A stretch of DNA of 64,000 nt from Thermomicrobiales bacterium (GTDB lineage Bacteria; Chloroflexota; Chloroflexia; Thermomicrobiales; UBA6265): the NCBI GenBank assembly GCA_023957115.1, contig JAMLHN010000003.1, positions 64,927 through 128,926 of the forward strand. The letters are read 5' to 3'. The stretch's first letter is position 1. Each line of letters begins with the position of its first letter. A program made the position numbers and the translations under genes. The notes under the pieces are model-generated. The model made no database searches. It was given only the letters and a program-made list of their open reading frames with translations, and had not been told where the DNA came from. This document shows, piece by piece, positions 26,196 through 34,358 of this stretch.

Positions 26196-27185
26196 ATGGC
26201 AGGAACGCTGGCGGTGGGGATCGATTTTGGAGGAACCAAGCTTCTGGCAGGGGTCGTGGATGTCTCGACCGGAGAGATCCTGAGCACAGCCAAGAAGAAA
26301 ACGAACCCGGACGACGACGCCAACGCGCTCATGCATCGAATCTACAGCGGGATCGACGACGCGATCGAAAGCGCCGGCCTCAAGAAGAAACAGACGATTG
26401 GCGGCATCGGCGTCGGCATCGCCGGGCAGATCGATACAAAACATGGCATTCTGCTCGGCGCTCCCAATCTCAGTCAGGCGACCGTTGATCTGCCGATCGC
26501 GGAGATGCTGCGCGATCGGTATCGCGTTCCTGCCGCCGTGCTGAACGACGTGCAGGTGGGAGCCCTGGGCGAAGGCGCTTTTGGCGCAGGCAAGGGATGC
26601 CCGGAGTTCTTTTGCATGTTCGTTGGAACTGGCGTCGGTGGGGCCATCGTGCACGATGGCCAGCTGTACACGGGAGCGTCCGATACCGCCGGCGAGGTTG
26701 GCCACCTGATCATCCATGCCAATGGACGGCATTGCGGGTGCGGCGGGCGTGGTCATCTCGAGGCGTATGCCTCTCGCACGGCCATCACCCGCACGATCTC
26801 CGGCGAACTCAAACGCGGCCGGGCTTCGGTCTTGACCAAACTGGAACCGTCCCTCGCGGAGGGCGTTGGTGACGGCAGCGCGTTGCGGTCTGGCGTGCTG
26901 GCGAAAGCGATGAAGGAGCAGGATCCCCTGGTCACGGAAGTCCTGACCGAGGCCGGTGCGGATCTCGGCCTGGGGCTGGCCTCGGTCATCAATCTCCTGA
27001 ATCCCGCCCGCATCATCATGGGCGGCGGCGTCATCGAAGCGGTCGATGCCCTGTTCGACCTGGCCTCGGAACGGGCGCTGCGCGATTCGCTTCCAACCCC
27101 GGCCAAATCGACCGAAATCGTCCGCGCCAAGCTCGGGGATCATGCGGGCATCGTGGGTGCGGCCCTATTGGGAGCTGGGAGTTAG
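26196..27185 (+). CDS. ROK family sugar kinase (glucokinase-like)
   Basis: ROK kinases phosphorylate glucose or related hexoses with ATP. About 329 residues: phosphate loop GIDFGGTKLLAGVVD, sugar-binding GVGIAGQID and EVGHLIIHANGRHCGCGGRG, the last with the Cys-rich zinc motif. The start ATG has GGGGGAG 7 nt upstream. The gene is divergent from dapF. Its last codons and TAG stop lie inside a heptad repeat (AGCTGGGAGTTAG), so the C-terminal residues GAGS derive from the repeat. Confidence 0.92.
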   Translation: MAGTLAVGIDFGGTKLLAGVVDVSTGEILSTAKKKTNPDDDANALMHRIYSGIDDAIESAGLKKKQTIGGIGVGIAGQIDTKHGILLGAPNLSQATVDLPIAEMLRDRYRVPAAVLNDVQVGALGEGAFGAGKGCPEFFCMFVGTGVGGAIVHDGQLYTGASDTAGEVGHLIIHANGRHCGCGGRGHLEAYASRTAITRTISGELKRGRASVLTKLEPSLAEGVGDGSALRSGVLAKAMKEQDPLVTEVLTEAGADLGLGLASVINLLNPARIIMGGGVIEAVDALFDLASERALRDSLPTPAKSTEIVRAKLGDHAGIVGAALLGAGS

Positions 27186-27243
27186 GATTTGGGAGCTAGG
27201 AACGAAGGTGCTCCTGGTATCCGATGCCTAACTCCCAGCTCCC
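27170..27243. repeat. 17-bp inverted heptad repeat at the ROK kinase 3' end
   Basis: GGGAGCTGGGAGTTAGG and its exact reverse complement are separated by 40 bp. The left arm contains the ROK stop codon. The pair could form a terminator-like hairpin, without a T tract. Confidence 0.8.
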
Positions 27244-27503
27244 AACTCCTCAGTTGCGTGCTCCCTTTCAGGGTCGCGTGCTAGACTGCCACTACGGTCA
27301 GTAATAGACGTATTGGCGCTGGCCGCCGGCATTTCGTTATTCATGATTTCAGTGGTTAAAGCTGTTAATGGCGGTTCGACGGGTGTGATCGGGCATACAG
27401 GCCGTTTATCGAATCGACACTGCATCCAGATCTTCGTCCCCATACCAAATCGAACGGACAGCCAGACTGCATAACCGTTGGTCATCTCGAGAGGACCTCG
27501 GTA
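27244..27503. other. Gene-free leader region of NYN gene
   Basis: With the preceding repeat, about 318 bp lack a gene. The stretch is more AT-rich than its surroundings (27300-27410) and presumably holds the promoter of the NYN-MutS-like operon. I see no convincing -35/-10 pair, riboswitch or ORF. Confidence 0.4.
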
Positions 27504-28415
27504 ATGATCGACCCAGTCGGTCACGTATCTGATCAATCGTTTCCAGCCGCGCAAGCGGCGGAAGTTGCGGCATTCGTCGACTTCGAAAATATCCGCTATT
27601 CCACAATCAATGCATTCGGCCGTGAGCCCGACCCGATCATCTGGCGCGACAAGGCGCTCAGCTACGGTCTGATGGCGGTTGCACGGGCCTATGCCGATTT
27701 CGACCAACATCCGCAACAAAGCCGTCTCCGGCTCGATGTCGCCGGATTCGAGGCGCAGCACTACCCGGCAAAACGGACCACCGATCAGCATGGGCGCGAG
27801 AAGATCGTCTCCCGGTCCGATCTCAACTTCGCCCTCGACATCATCAACACCGCATTGGCGCGGCCCGATATCAAGACCTTCCTGCTCTTTACCGGTGACA
27901 AGGATTTCATCCGCGTTGTTACCACGCTGCGCAACCGGCTGGGCAAACGTGTCGTGATCTGTGGCGTCCCCGGATCGGTCAGTCCCGATCTGGTCGCCTC
28001 GGCTGGTGAGGAAGACGAAATCACGATGCCGGATTCGCCCGACATCGATATCGAAGTCATTCAGGCCATCGACCGGTATGTGCGGCAGCTCCACGAGGGA
28101 TTCGTGCCAACCCAGAGTCACATGAGCCGAACGCTCTGGCGTTTTCTCGACCGCACCATTTTGCCGTCGGAGCACATCGAGGCAAAGGTCATGGAATTCC
28201 TGCGCAAGGGGATCCTGACGAAACGGCAAACGCTCAACGGCCAGAACCAGGAGCTCGTCACCACCGAGCTCAACGCCGACCATCCACTGGTCCAGCAGGC
28301 GCTCCCGGGATACCCGGACTCGGAACCGGTCGAAGCGCCCATGACCACCGACGCGTATTCTGGACCGGCACGTCGCAATGGTGACGCGCGCTTGACAACT
28401 GAGCAATACCACTGA
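27504..28415 (+). CDS. NYN (PIN-like) domain protein, LabA/DUF88 type
   Basis: 303 residues. The NYN nuclease-like domain occupies about 20-165: AAFVDFENIRY (first Asp), SDLNFALDIINTALA and LLFTGDKDFIRVVTTLRNRG-like (acidic cluster), then GKRVVICGVPGSVSP. The C-terminal part (about 185-270) has a winged-helix/LOTUS-like look: ALWRFLDRT-type helix, then EFLRKGILTKRQT. The acidic residues needed for metal-dependent RNase activity are present. GAGAGGA precedes the ATG. The stop overlaps the predicted start of a MutS-like membrane ATPase. Confidence 0.88.
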   Translation: MIDPVGHVSDQSFPAAQAAEVAAFVDFENIRYSTINAFGREPDPIIWRDKALSYGLMAVARAYADFDQHPQQSRLRLDVAGFEAQHYPAKRTTDQHGREKIVSRSDLNFALDIINTALARPDIKTFLLFTGDKDFIRVVTTLRNRLGKRVVICGVPGSVSPDLVASAGEEDEITMPDSPDIDIEVIQAIDRYVRQLHEGFVPTQSHMSRTLWRFLDRTILPSEHIEAKVMEFLRKGILTKRQTLNGQNQELVTTELNADHPLVQQALPGYPDSEPVEAPMTTDAYSGPARRNGDARLTTEQYH

Positions 28416-30280
28416 GCGACCCGCCAGGCATCTCCATCGAACCAGGCAGCATCGAGCGCGGCTATCTCGAACGAGCCGAACGCTGGCAGCATGACGCCGA
28501 TCTGCTCGAGCAGCAGCGCAGCCGGCTCAGCAACCTCCGCCTGATCGTCGGCGGAGCGTTGATCTTCGCCCTCCTCTATTGGGCGATCACGCGACAGCTC
28601 TGGGCAGTGCCGGCGGCGGTCGTCGCGGGGATCGTGCTGGCGCTGCTGGTGCGCGCCTACCGGCAGCTGACCGACCAATGGATGCGCGCCTCCACGCTGG
28701 CCGCCATCAATCGCAATGGGGCCGCCCGCATCCGGCGCGATTGGCCGGAGATTCCCGAGGCCGCGGGAAGCGAGTTCGCCAGCACACATCCCTACGCTAA
28801 CGATCTCGATATCGCCGGGCATGCGTCACTGCTCCAGTTACTCGACACCACGGCCACGCGTATGGGTGGCGCGCGACTCGAAGCCTGGCTCGTCGACCCG
28901 GCGCCGGTCGAGGAGATCGACGAGCGCCAGGACGCGATTCGCGAGCTCTCGAGCGATCTGGAATGGCTCCAGGAGCTGCAACAGGAGACATTGCTCGGAG
29001 AGGGGGACGATGCCGAGACCGACAAGTTCCTTGCCTGGGCGCGTGGAGAGCAGAGCGCGGGGCCGTTGCCAGCCGCCACCTGGTTGGCTCGTCTGACGAA
29101 TCTTCTGACGATCGCGATCCTCGCGCTCTCGATCGGCGGGGTGATCGATTCCTACGCGCTCACGATTCCATTCGCAATCAATCTGGTGCTCATGTTCGTC
29201 TACGCCGGACGAATGAACCCCAGCATCGACGCGGCGCTGACGCATGGCAAGGCAATCCGGTCCTATTCAGAAACACTCCGGGTGCTGACCTCGAAACCCC
29301 ATCAGGCCGCGTTGCTCCAGCATATCGACGCACCGCTGAACATCGAGGGCGTCTCGGCCGCGGAGGCGACCGACCGGTTGGCCAAGATCCTCTCTTGGGG
29401 CGTGCCGACCGGCTCGCTCGGCAGCTATATCGTCCAGGCCGTGACCTCCTGGAACATTCATTTCTACGACCAGCTCGAGAAGTGGCGCAACACGTATGGC
29501 GACGATGTGCCGCAGTGGCTCGACGCGATCGCGTCGTACGAGGCACTGGGAGCGCTGGCCAATCTGGCGCACGATAATCCCGAATGGGCCTATCCCCAGG
29601 TCGATGACGATCTCGACACCGTGCTGGCAACCGAGCTGGGCCACCCATTGATCGCGGAAACCCGCCGGGTTTGTAACGATGTTCAGGTTGGGCCGCCGGG
29701 AACGTTCCTCTTCGTCACCGGTTCGAACATGTCGGGCAAGAGCACGTTGCTCCGGTCGATCGGCATCAATGTCGTCTTGGCCAATGCCGGCGCTCCCGTG
29801 TGCGCTGGCTCGATGTCGCTTCCTCCGCTCTCGGTCTGGACCAGCGTCCGGATCGTCGATTCCCTGGAGAGTGGCGTTTCGTATTACATGGCCGAGCTGC
29901 TCCGCCTGAAACAGATCGTGGAAGCCACCCATACGGTCACGCCAGACAGACGGCGTGTGCTCTTCTTGCTGGACGAGATCCTATCCGGGACCAATACCGG
30001 AGAACGCCAGATCGCCGCCCGGCGCATCATCGTGCTTCTGGTCGACCGCGGCGCGATCGGCGCGGTCTCCACCCACGATCTCGACCTGCTCAAAGGACAA
30101 GCCCTGGGCGCGAGAGCGAACTCGGTGCATTTCACCGAGACGGTCACCGAGCAGGACGGGGCGATGGATATGACGTTTGATTACACGCTGCGGCCGGGTT
30201 TGGCGACCTCCACCAATGCCCTCAAGCTGATGGAGCTGGTGGGCATTCCGTTGCAGGATCATCCAGGTTCGACGCTCTGA
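28412..30280 (+). CDS. Membrane-anchored MutS-like ATPase, probable CTG start
   Basis: This MutS domain V relative has a two-helix membrane segment instead of mismatch-binding domains. Walker A is GSNMSGKS, Walker B is LFLLDEILSGTNTGER, and the signature STHDLDL follows. The N-terminal helix GGALIFALLYWAITRQ is preceded in frame by a charged amphipathic stretch (YLERAERWQHDADLLEQQ) typical of this family. There is no ATG, GTG or TTG between the in-frame TGA at 28400 and TTG 28559. CTG at 28412, overlapping the NYN stop as CTGA, is therefore the likely start. The role is unknown. Confidence 0.85.
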   Translation: MSDPPGISIEPGSIERGYLERAERWQHDADLLEQQRSRLSNLRLIVGGALIFALLYWAITRQLWAVPAAVVAGIVLALLVRAYRQLTDQWMRASTLAAINRNGAARIRRDWPEIPEAAGSEFASTHPYANDLDIAGHASLLQLLDTTATRMGGARLEAWLVDPAPVEEIDERQDAIRELSSDLEWLQELQQETLLGEGDDAETDKFLAWARGEQSAGPLPAATWLARLTNLLTIAILALSIGGVIDSYALTIPFAINLVLMFVYAGRMNPSIDAALTHGKAIRSYSETLRVLTSKPHQAALLQHIDAPLNIEGVSAAEATDRLAKILSWGVPTGSLGSYIVQAVTSWNIHFYDQLEKWRNTYGDDVPQWLDAIASYEALGALANLAHDNPEWAYPQVDDDLDTVLATELGHPLIAETRRVCNDVQVGPPGTFLFVTGSNMSGKSTLLRSIGINVVLANAGAPVCAGSMSLPPLSVWTSVRIVDSLESGVSYYMAELLRLKQIVEATHTVTPDRRRVLFLLDEILSGTNTGERQIAARRIIVLLVDRGAIGAVSTHDLDLLKGQALGARANSVHFTETVTEQDGAMDMTFDYTLRPGLATSTNALKLMELVGIPLQDHPGSTL

Positions 30281-30316
30281 TACGAAAAAGGTCACCGTAG
30301 CCGAGGGCGTGTCTGC

Positions 30317-31733
30317 TAATGGTTACAACTTAAGCGCATCTGTTCTGGCCCTGCCGCCTGGCGAGGCGCGCGCGGTGCCGTTTGACCAATCCCAGATCCC
30401 CTTGTGCGGGATCACTCAGCCAGGCGATCAGCCCGCGGGTCTCGCCCTGCTGGCACGCTCGGGCATAGTGATACAGACTGCGGAAGGTCAACTCGACCGA
30501 GATCCGCTCCGCCGACACCGCCAGCGCCTGTCCCAACTCGCCGCACAGATCCACCAGCATGGCGTACAGCAGGACCGTGGTCCACACCTGTAGGGCAATT
30601 GCATTGGCGGTGCTGCCCCACAGATAACTCAAATGCAAGAGTCGCTTGCACTGCAAGAACGCATCTTCAATGCGCCAGCGCTGGGTGAACAGAGCGATCA
30701 CCTGCTCGGCCGAGATCCGCTCCGGATCAGGCTCGGTGGTGACCCACCAGTGCCACTGTTTCTGATCGAGCCGACCGATGCGTCGCACCGGATGTTGGCA
30801 CGGACTGGAACGAAAGCGACCGAGGCGCACCAGCTGGTCGAGGTGGGTCGCGCTGCTGCTCAGCGTCTCCACGACCTCGTATGTCCAGTTCGCGGTCCAG
30901 CGTCCCACCACCGCACTGCCGGCCTCCGTGAGCGCATCGAAGCTGGCAAAGGTGGAAAACCCCCGATCCAGCACCACAATCGTGCCGGATGGGGTGCACG
31001 CCTGCAGTTTTGGCAGGCTTTTGCGGTCATTGACGGTGGCACTCGGGTCCACCCAGACCTGCACCGGCAGATGGCTGCCCAGATCCAGCACCGTCACCAG
31101 GGTGCCGCCCAGCACAGTCCCGTCCGTGGCGCGCACGGCCTTCGATTTCTTGAAGACCGCTTCGAGCCGGCTACTGTCCAGGATCCAGACCCGCTGGTAC
31201 GCCGGTGCCAGTGCTGCCAGCAGCTCGGCATGAAAGGCCGGACGCTGCGCGGCCCGCGCACGCAGGCTGGGGATCAATTCGGCAAACAGCTGGGCAAACA
31301 AGGCCGCCGGCAACGTATTCAACCGTTGAGAGATGGCTTGCTGGGAGACCGTGGTCGGCTCGACCCAGAGCAGCGGTTCGCGGGTCAGCATCTGCTTGAG
31401 CACCGTCACCGAGGGGATCTGTCGCCAGACCAGTGACAGCAAAATCCCGACCATGACCGGCAAGCTCAGCACCCGCTCACGCAGCTTCGCTCCTCGGGCC
31501 CGGCTCCAGATGCCGAGCGCCACCGGATAGATCAGCAGCGTCAGGTGCGCATCGAACTCCTCGGCGGATGGGGTGGGGGTGGCGCGGGAGCGAGCATGGT
31601 CACGCGCATGCACGGTGGGAAAGCGACGAGCGGGGTTCTTGCAGGGCATACGGGACCTCCAGACGTAGTGTCGGACGATACCCTGAATGATCGCATTCGT
31701 ACGCGGGGATCTGAGCTTAAGTTGTAACCATTA
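30317..31733. mobile_element. IS4-family insertion sequence, complete
   Basis: The 1417-bp element has perfect 19-bp terminal inverted repeats (TAATGGTTACAACTTAAGC and its complement). It is flanked by 10-bp direct repeats GCGTGTCTGC (30307-30316 and 31734-31743), the target duplication. The single transposase gene fills it on the minus strand. Intact ends and identical target copies point to a fairly recent insertion. Confidence 0.95.
30330..31649 (-). CDS. IS4-family DDE transposase
   Basis: 439 residues with an RNase H-like DDE core: first Asp in VWILDSSRLEAV, second in TIVVLDRGFSTFASF, Glu in FTQRWRIEDAFLQCKRL, the family's Y-R-E-K signature region (with Phe at the Tyr position). The insertion between second Asp and Glu is beta-rich, as usual for IS4. 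The frame is uninterrupted, so the enzyme could be active. Confidence 0.95.
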   Translation of the reverse strand: MPCKNPARRFPTVHARDHARSRATPTPSAEEFDAHLTLLIYPVALGIWSRARGAKLRERVLSLPVMVGILLSLVWRQIPSVTVLKQMLTREPLLWVEPTTVSQQAISQRLNTLPAALFAQLFAELIPSLRARAAQRPAFHAELLAALAPAYQRVWILDSSRLEAVFKKSKAVRATDGTVLGGTLVTVLDLGSHLPVQVWVDPSATVNDRKSLPKLQACTPSGTIVVLDRGFSTFASFDALTEAGSAVVGRWTANWTYEVVETLSSSATHLDQLVRLGRFRSSPCQHPVRRIGRLDQKQWHWWVTTEPDPERISAEQVIALFTQRWRIEDAFLQCKRLLHLSYLWGSTANAIALQVWTTVLLYAMLVDLCGELGQALAVSAERISVELTFRSLYHYARACQQGETRGLIAWLSDPAQGDLGLVKRHRARLARRQGQNRCA

Positions 31734-31820
31734 GCGTGTCTGCCCTCTCGTGAATCTCGACGCAAAAGAGCAGACACGCCCTCGGCTACGATCGTCCCTC
31801 CAGCTGCGATCGTCTTGCCG

Positions 31821-33194
31821 CTATTGCGCCAGGCGTTCGAGGTATTTCACGGTCGCGACGGTGCCGTTCTGGAAGTCCTCGATCCGGAACCATTCGTTCG
31901 GAGCGTGCGCGTTGCACGTCTCGATGCTGAATGCAAAGAAGACCATCTCCGCCCCAAGATGATTCTTGAAGACCTCGGCAATCGGAATGGTGCCGCCGGT
32001 GCGCACGAAGACCGGATCCTTGCCACCGACCTCACGCAGGGTCTCCGCGGCGGCAACCATAAACGGATTGTCAGGCGAGATGGAGAAGGGGTTCGCGGTT
32101 CCTGTCTTGAGCTCGAATTCAGCCCGTGCTCCTACTGGCAGGTGCGCCTCGACGTGCTTGCGGATCAGATCGTTGATCTCGTTCGGATCCTGATCGGGCA
32201 CCAGGCGGCAGGTGATCTTGATATGGCCCTGAGCCGGAGTGACCGTCTTGGAGCCGTCGCCCTGGAAGCCACTCCAGATCCCATTGATATCGAGCGTCGG
32301 GCGGAGCCAGAGTCGTTCGAGGGTGGAATAGTCCGCTTCCCCGGCCGGCTCGGTGACCCCGATAGTGCCGAGGAACGCCTTTTCGTCGAACGGCACGGCC
32401 TCGATCTCGGCCGCCTCCTGCTCGGTGATCGGACGCACCTTGTCATAGAAGCCCTCGATCGCCACCTTGCCGTTGGCATCGTGGAACGACGCGGCGATCG
32501 CGGCTGTCGCACGCGCGGCATTGGCGACCCCGCCGCCGTAGATCCCGGAATGGGCATCGGAATCGGCGGTGATGATGTCGATCTGGCCGCCTGCCATCCC
32601 CTTCGACGAGAGCACCAGCGAATACTGATCCTCGCCCCACATCATCCCATCGGCGCTGATCACCACATCGGACGCGAACTTGGCGGCATGCGCGGTCAGA
32701 TAGGGCGAGATCGAGGGGCTGCCAACTTCTTCTTCGCCCTCATAGAAGAAGACGAGGTTGATGGGTGGCTTTCCGTGCGTCTTCGCAAACGCTTCGACCG
32801 CCAGCAACGTGATGTACAGACCGGCCTTGTCGTCGCCCGAACCACGCGCATAGATGCGTCCATCGCGAACGGCCGGCTCGAAGGGCGGCGTCTCCCAAAG
32901 CTCGATTGGGTCGGGGGGTTGGACATCGTAGTGCGCATAGATCAGCGCGGTCGGCTTGCTGTCATCGACATGCCACTTGCCGTAGACAAGCGGGTGTCCC
33001 CCTGTTTCCAGGACCTCGACCTCGGGAATGCCAGCCGTCTTCATGCGCGCCGCGACCCATTCCGCCGCGTTGCGTACGTCGCTAGCATTCTCTGGAAGCG
33101 CGCTGACGCTGGGAATACGCAGAAAGTCGTAAAGCTCTTCGAGATTTTTATTCTCGCGCTCGGCAAAGTACGTGCGCCAATCGACCGCGGTCAT
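31821..33194 (-). CDS. M20 family dipeptidase
   Basis: Zinc aminoacyl-dipeptidase of about 457 residues. Metal and catalytic residues are visible in ALIYAHYDVQPPDP (His, Asp), GRIYARGSGDDKAGLY (bridging Asp), FFYEGEEEVGSP (general base Glu and ligand) and the C-terminal FSIETCNAHAPNEWFRI (His). The dimerisation domain starts after ADSDAHSGIYGGGV. The start at 33194 has GGAGG 8 nt upstream. Its terminator has been disrupted by the IS. Confidence 0.93.
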   Translation of the reverse strand: MTAVDWRTYFAERENKNLEELYDFLRIPSVSALPENASDVRNAAEWVAARMKTAGIPEVEVLETGGHPLVYGKWHVDDSKPTALIYAHYDVQPPDPIELWETPPFEPAVRDGRIYARGSGDDKAGLYITLLAVEAFAKTHGKPPINLVFFYEGEEEVGSPSISPYLTAHAAKFASDVVISADGMMWGEDQYSLVLSSKGMAGGQIDIITADSDAHSGIYGGGVANAARATAAIAASFHDANGKVAIEGFYDKVRPITEQEAAEIEAVPFDEKAFLGTIGVTEPAGEADYSTLERLWLRPTLDINGIWSGFQGDGSKTVTPAQGHIKITCRLVPDQDPNEINDLIRKHVEAHLPVGARAEFELKTGTANPFSISPDNPFMVAAAETLREVGGKDPVFVRTGGTIPIAEVFKNHLGAEMVFFAFSIETCNAHAPNEWFRIEDFQNGTVATVKYLERLAQ

Positions 33195-33221
33195 GGTTAC
33201 GTTCCTCCAGGTGAAGGCAGC

Positions 33222-33289
33222 CCAGCGTCCAAATGCCCAGAGTCGAGTGCATTTGCTCTGGACCCTGGGCACTGGACTCTGGACCAGCT
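33222..33289. repeat. Heptad-type repeat cluster
   Basis: Phrases such as TCTGGACCCTGGGCACTGGA and CTCTGGACC recur at 7-bp steps between the peptidase and the yggT terminator. Confidence 0.65.
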
Positions 33290-33290
33290 T

Positions 33291-33330
33291 CCAAAAAACA
33301 AGCGAACCGGGAGTTGTCTCCCGGTTCGCA
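33291..33330 (-). terminator. Terminator after yggT
   Basis: A perfect 12-bp stem (GCGAACCGGGAG / CTCCCGGTTCGC) with a 4-nt loop. Read on the minus strand it follows the yggT stop and is followed by TTGTTTTTT. Confidence 0.88.
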
Positions 33331-33338
33331 ACTCTGTG

Positions 33339-33596
33339 CTATGCCAACTGGCGCAGGATGAACTGTTGCAGAAACTGCAGCAGGATGATCAGGATGATGG
33401 GAGAAAAGTCGATCCCGCCCATCCCCGGCAGAAGCCGCCGGATGGGCGCGAGCATCGGCTCTGTGATGTCATAGAGCACCCGGCCGACCGAAGACCGCAT
33501 GCCGGGATCGAACCAGGAAAGCAACGCCCGCCCAATGACCACCAGTGTCAACGCATTGAAGAGGTAGCTGACGAGCGTATACAGGCTGTCCGGCAT
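33339..33596 (-). CDS. YggT family membrane protein
   Basis: 85 residues with two hydrophobic helices (about 5-25 and 62-80) and the family core VIGRALLSWFDPG and EPMLAPIRRLLPG. YggT proteins lie near cell-division genes in many bacteria and have been linked to osmotic stress; the exact role is unknown. AGGGAG precedes the ATG. It shares direction with the CoxG-like gene 30 bp upstream. Confidence 0.9.
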   Translation of the reverse strand: MPDSLYTLVSYLFNALTLVVIGRALLSWFDPGMRSSVGRVLYDITEPMLAPIRRLLPGMGGIDFSPIILIILLQFLQQFILRQLA

Positions 33597-33626
33597 GCGA
33601 TTCTCCCTGAATGGACGGAGGAGGCG

Positions 33627-34070
33627 TTACTTGGCCTCGTTGGCCTTCGTCTCGAGGCATCCAAAGAACTGACCGACGATCTGGCGCGCGGCCGGCTGGA
33701 TCATGCGCGCGCCGACCCGGGCGATCGTGCCACGGATGTTTGCATCCCCGCTGTACTTGACGATGGTCTTGCCATCCTGCTCGACGAGCTCCAACGAACC
33801 GGCGCCGGAGACCTGTCCCTGCGGACCGCTCCCCTCGACCTCCATCGTGTAGGAGGAGGGCTCGACCTTATCCTTGATCTTGACCTTGCCATTGAAGGTA
33901 CCTTTGATCATCGCGATCCCGACCTTCATCGTCGCGGTGTATTCATCCGGACCGACCTCGGTCATCCCTTCGGCGCCGGGCAGACACGACTGCAATACAG
34001 CAGGGTCCATTAGAAAATCCCAGACAACCTGTCGCGGAGCGTCAAAGGTATGCTCACCAGAAAGTTGCAT
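33627..34070 (-). CDS. CoxG-like SRPBCC family protein
   Basis: 147 residues of the carbon monoxide dehydrogenase subunit G family (START-like lipid/ligand fold): LSGEHTFDAPRQVVWDFLMD, VLQSCLPGAEG and the VSGAGSLELVEQDG strand pair. CoxG tethers Cox proteins to the membrane in CO oxidisers, but homologues occur widely without cox genes and none are in this window. The start at 34070 has GAGAGGA upstream; longer frames are out-of-family. Confidence 0.9.
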   Translation of the reverse strand: MQLSGEHTFDAPRQVVWDFLMDPAVLQSCLPGAEGMTEVGPDEYTATMKVGIAMIKGTFNGKVKIKDKVEPSSYTMEVEGSGPQGQVSGAGSLELVEQDGKTIVKYSGDANIRGTIARVGARMIQPAARQIVGQFFGCLETKANEAK

Positions 34071-34160
34071 TGATTCCTCTCCATGACCGGGGAAACCCCG
34101 CGGAATTCCTTCGGTTTGGCAGTGTAGCACGGCGGTGGACCGCCCTTCGGGCGAGTAGCA

Positions 34161-34273
34161 GCTGGGAGTTGGGATTCAGGAGTTGGGGAGGATGTCCCGG
34201 TTGTTCGGAGACGATTGGCTGCATGGAGGAGCCAAGCTACTGGACATGGGACGCTGGACACCGGACCCGGTCC
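34161..34273. repeat. Heptad-type repeats upstream of nurA-like gene
   Basis: GCTGGGAGTTGGGATTCAGG at 34161 and TGGACATGGGACGCTGGACA from about 34241, both with 7-bp period. They occupy most of the 288-bp gap between divergent genes. Confidence 0.6.
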
Positions 34274-34358
34274 TGCTACACTACTCCCACCCCGAAACGG
34301 CGTCGCCCGGCACGACTGCTATACTCCCCGTTTGGAACGCACGTTCTGATTTTCCGGA

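Larger units (their letters stand above)
30296..31790. terminator. Terminator hairpin split by an insertion sequence
   Basis: CGTAGCCGAGGGCGTGTCTGC (30296-30316, with one extra base) and its exact complement (31770-31790) are 21-bp arms. Removing the IS and one target copy restores a hairpin with a loop of about 26 nt. On the minus strand the second arm is followed by ACCTTTTTCG, so it would terminate the M20 peptidase transcript. Confidence 0.75.

Noticed and set aside
31815..34013. Long plus-strand frame over the M20 peptidase, yggT and CoxG genes
   Set aside because: Minus-strand genes have complete motifs and ribosome sites; the plus-strand product has no recognisable domain and crosses a terminator.
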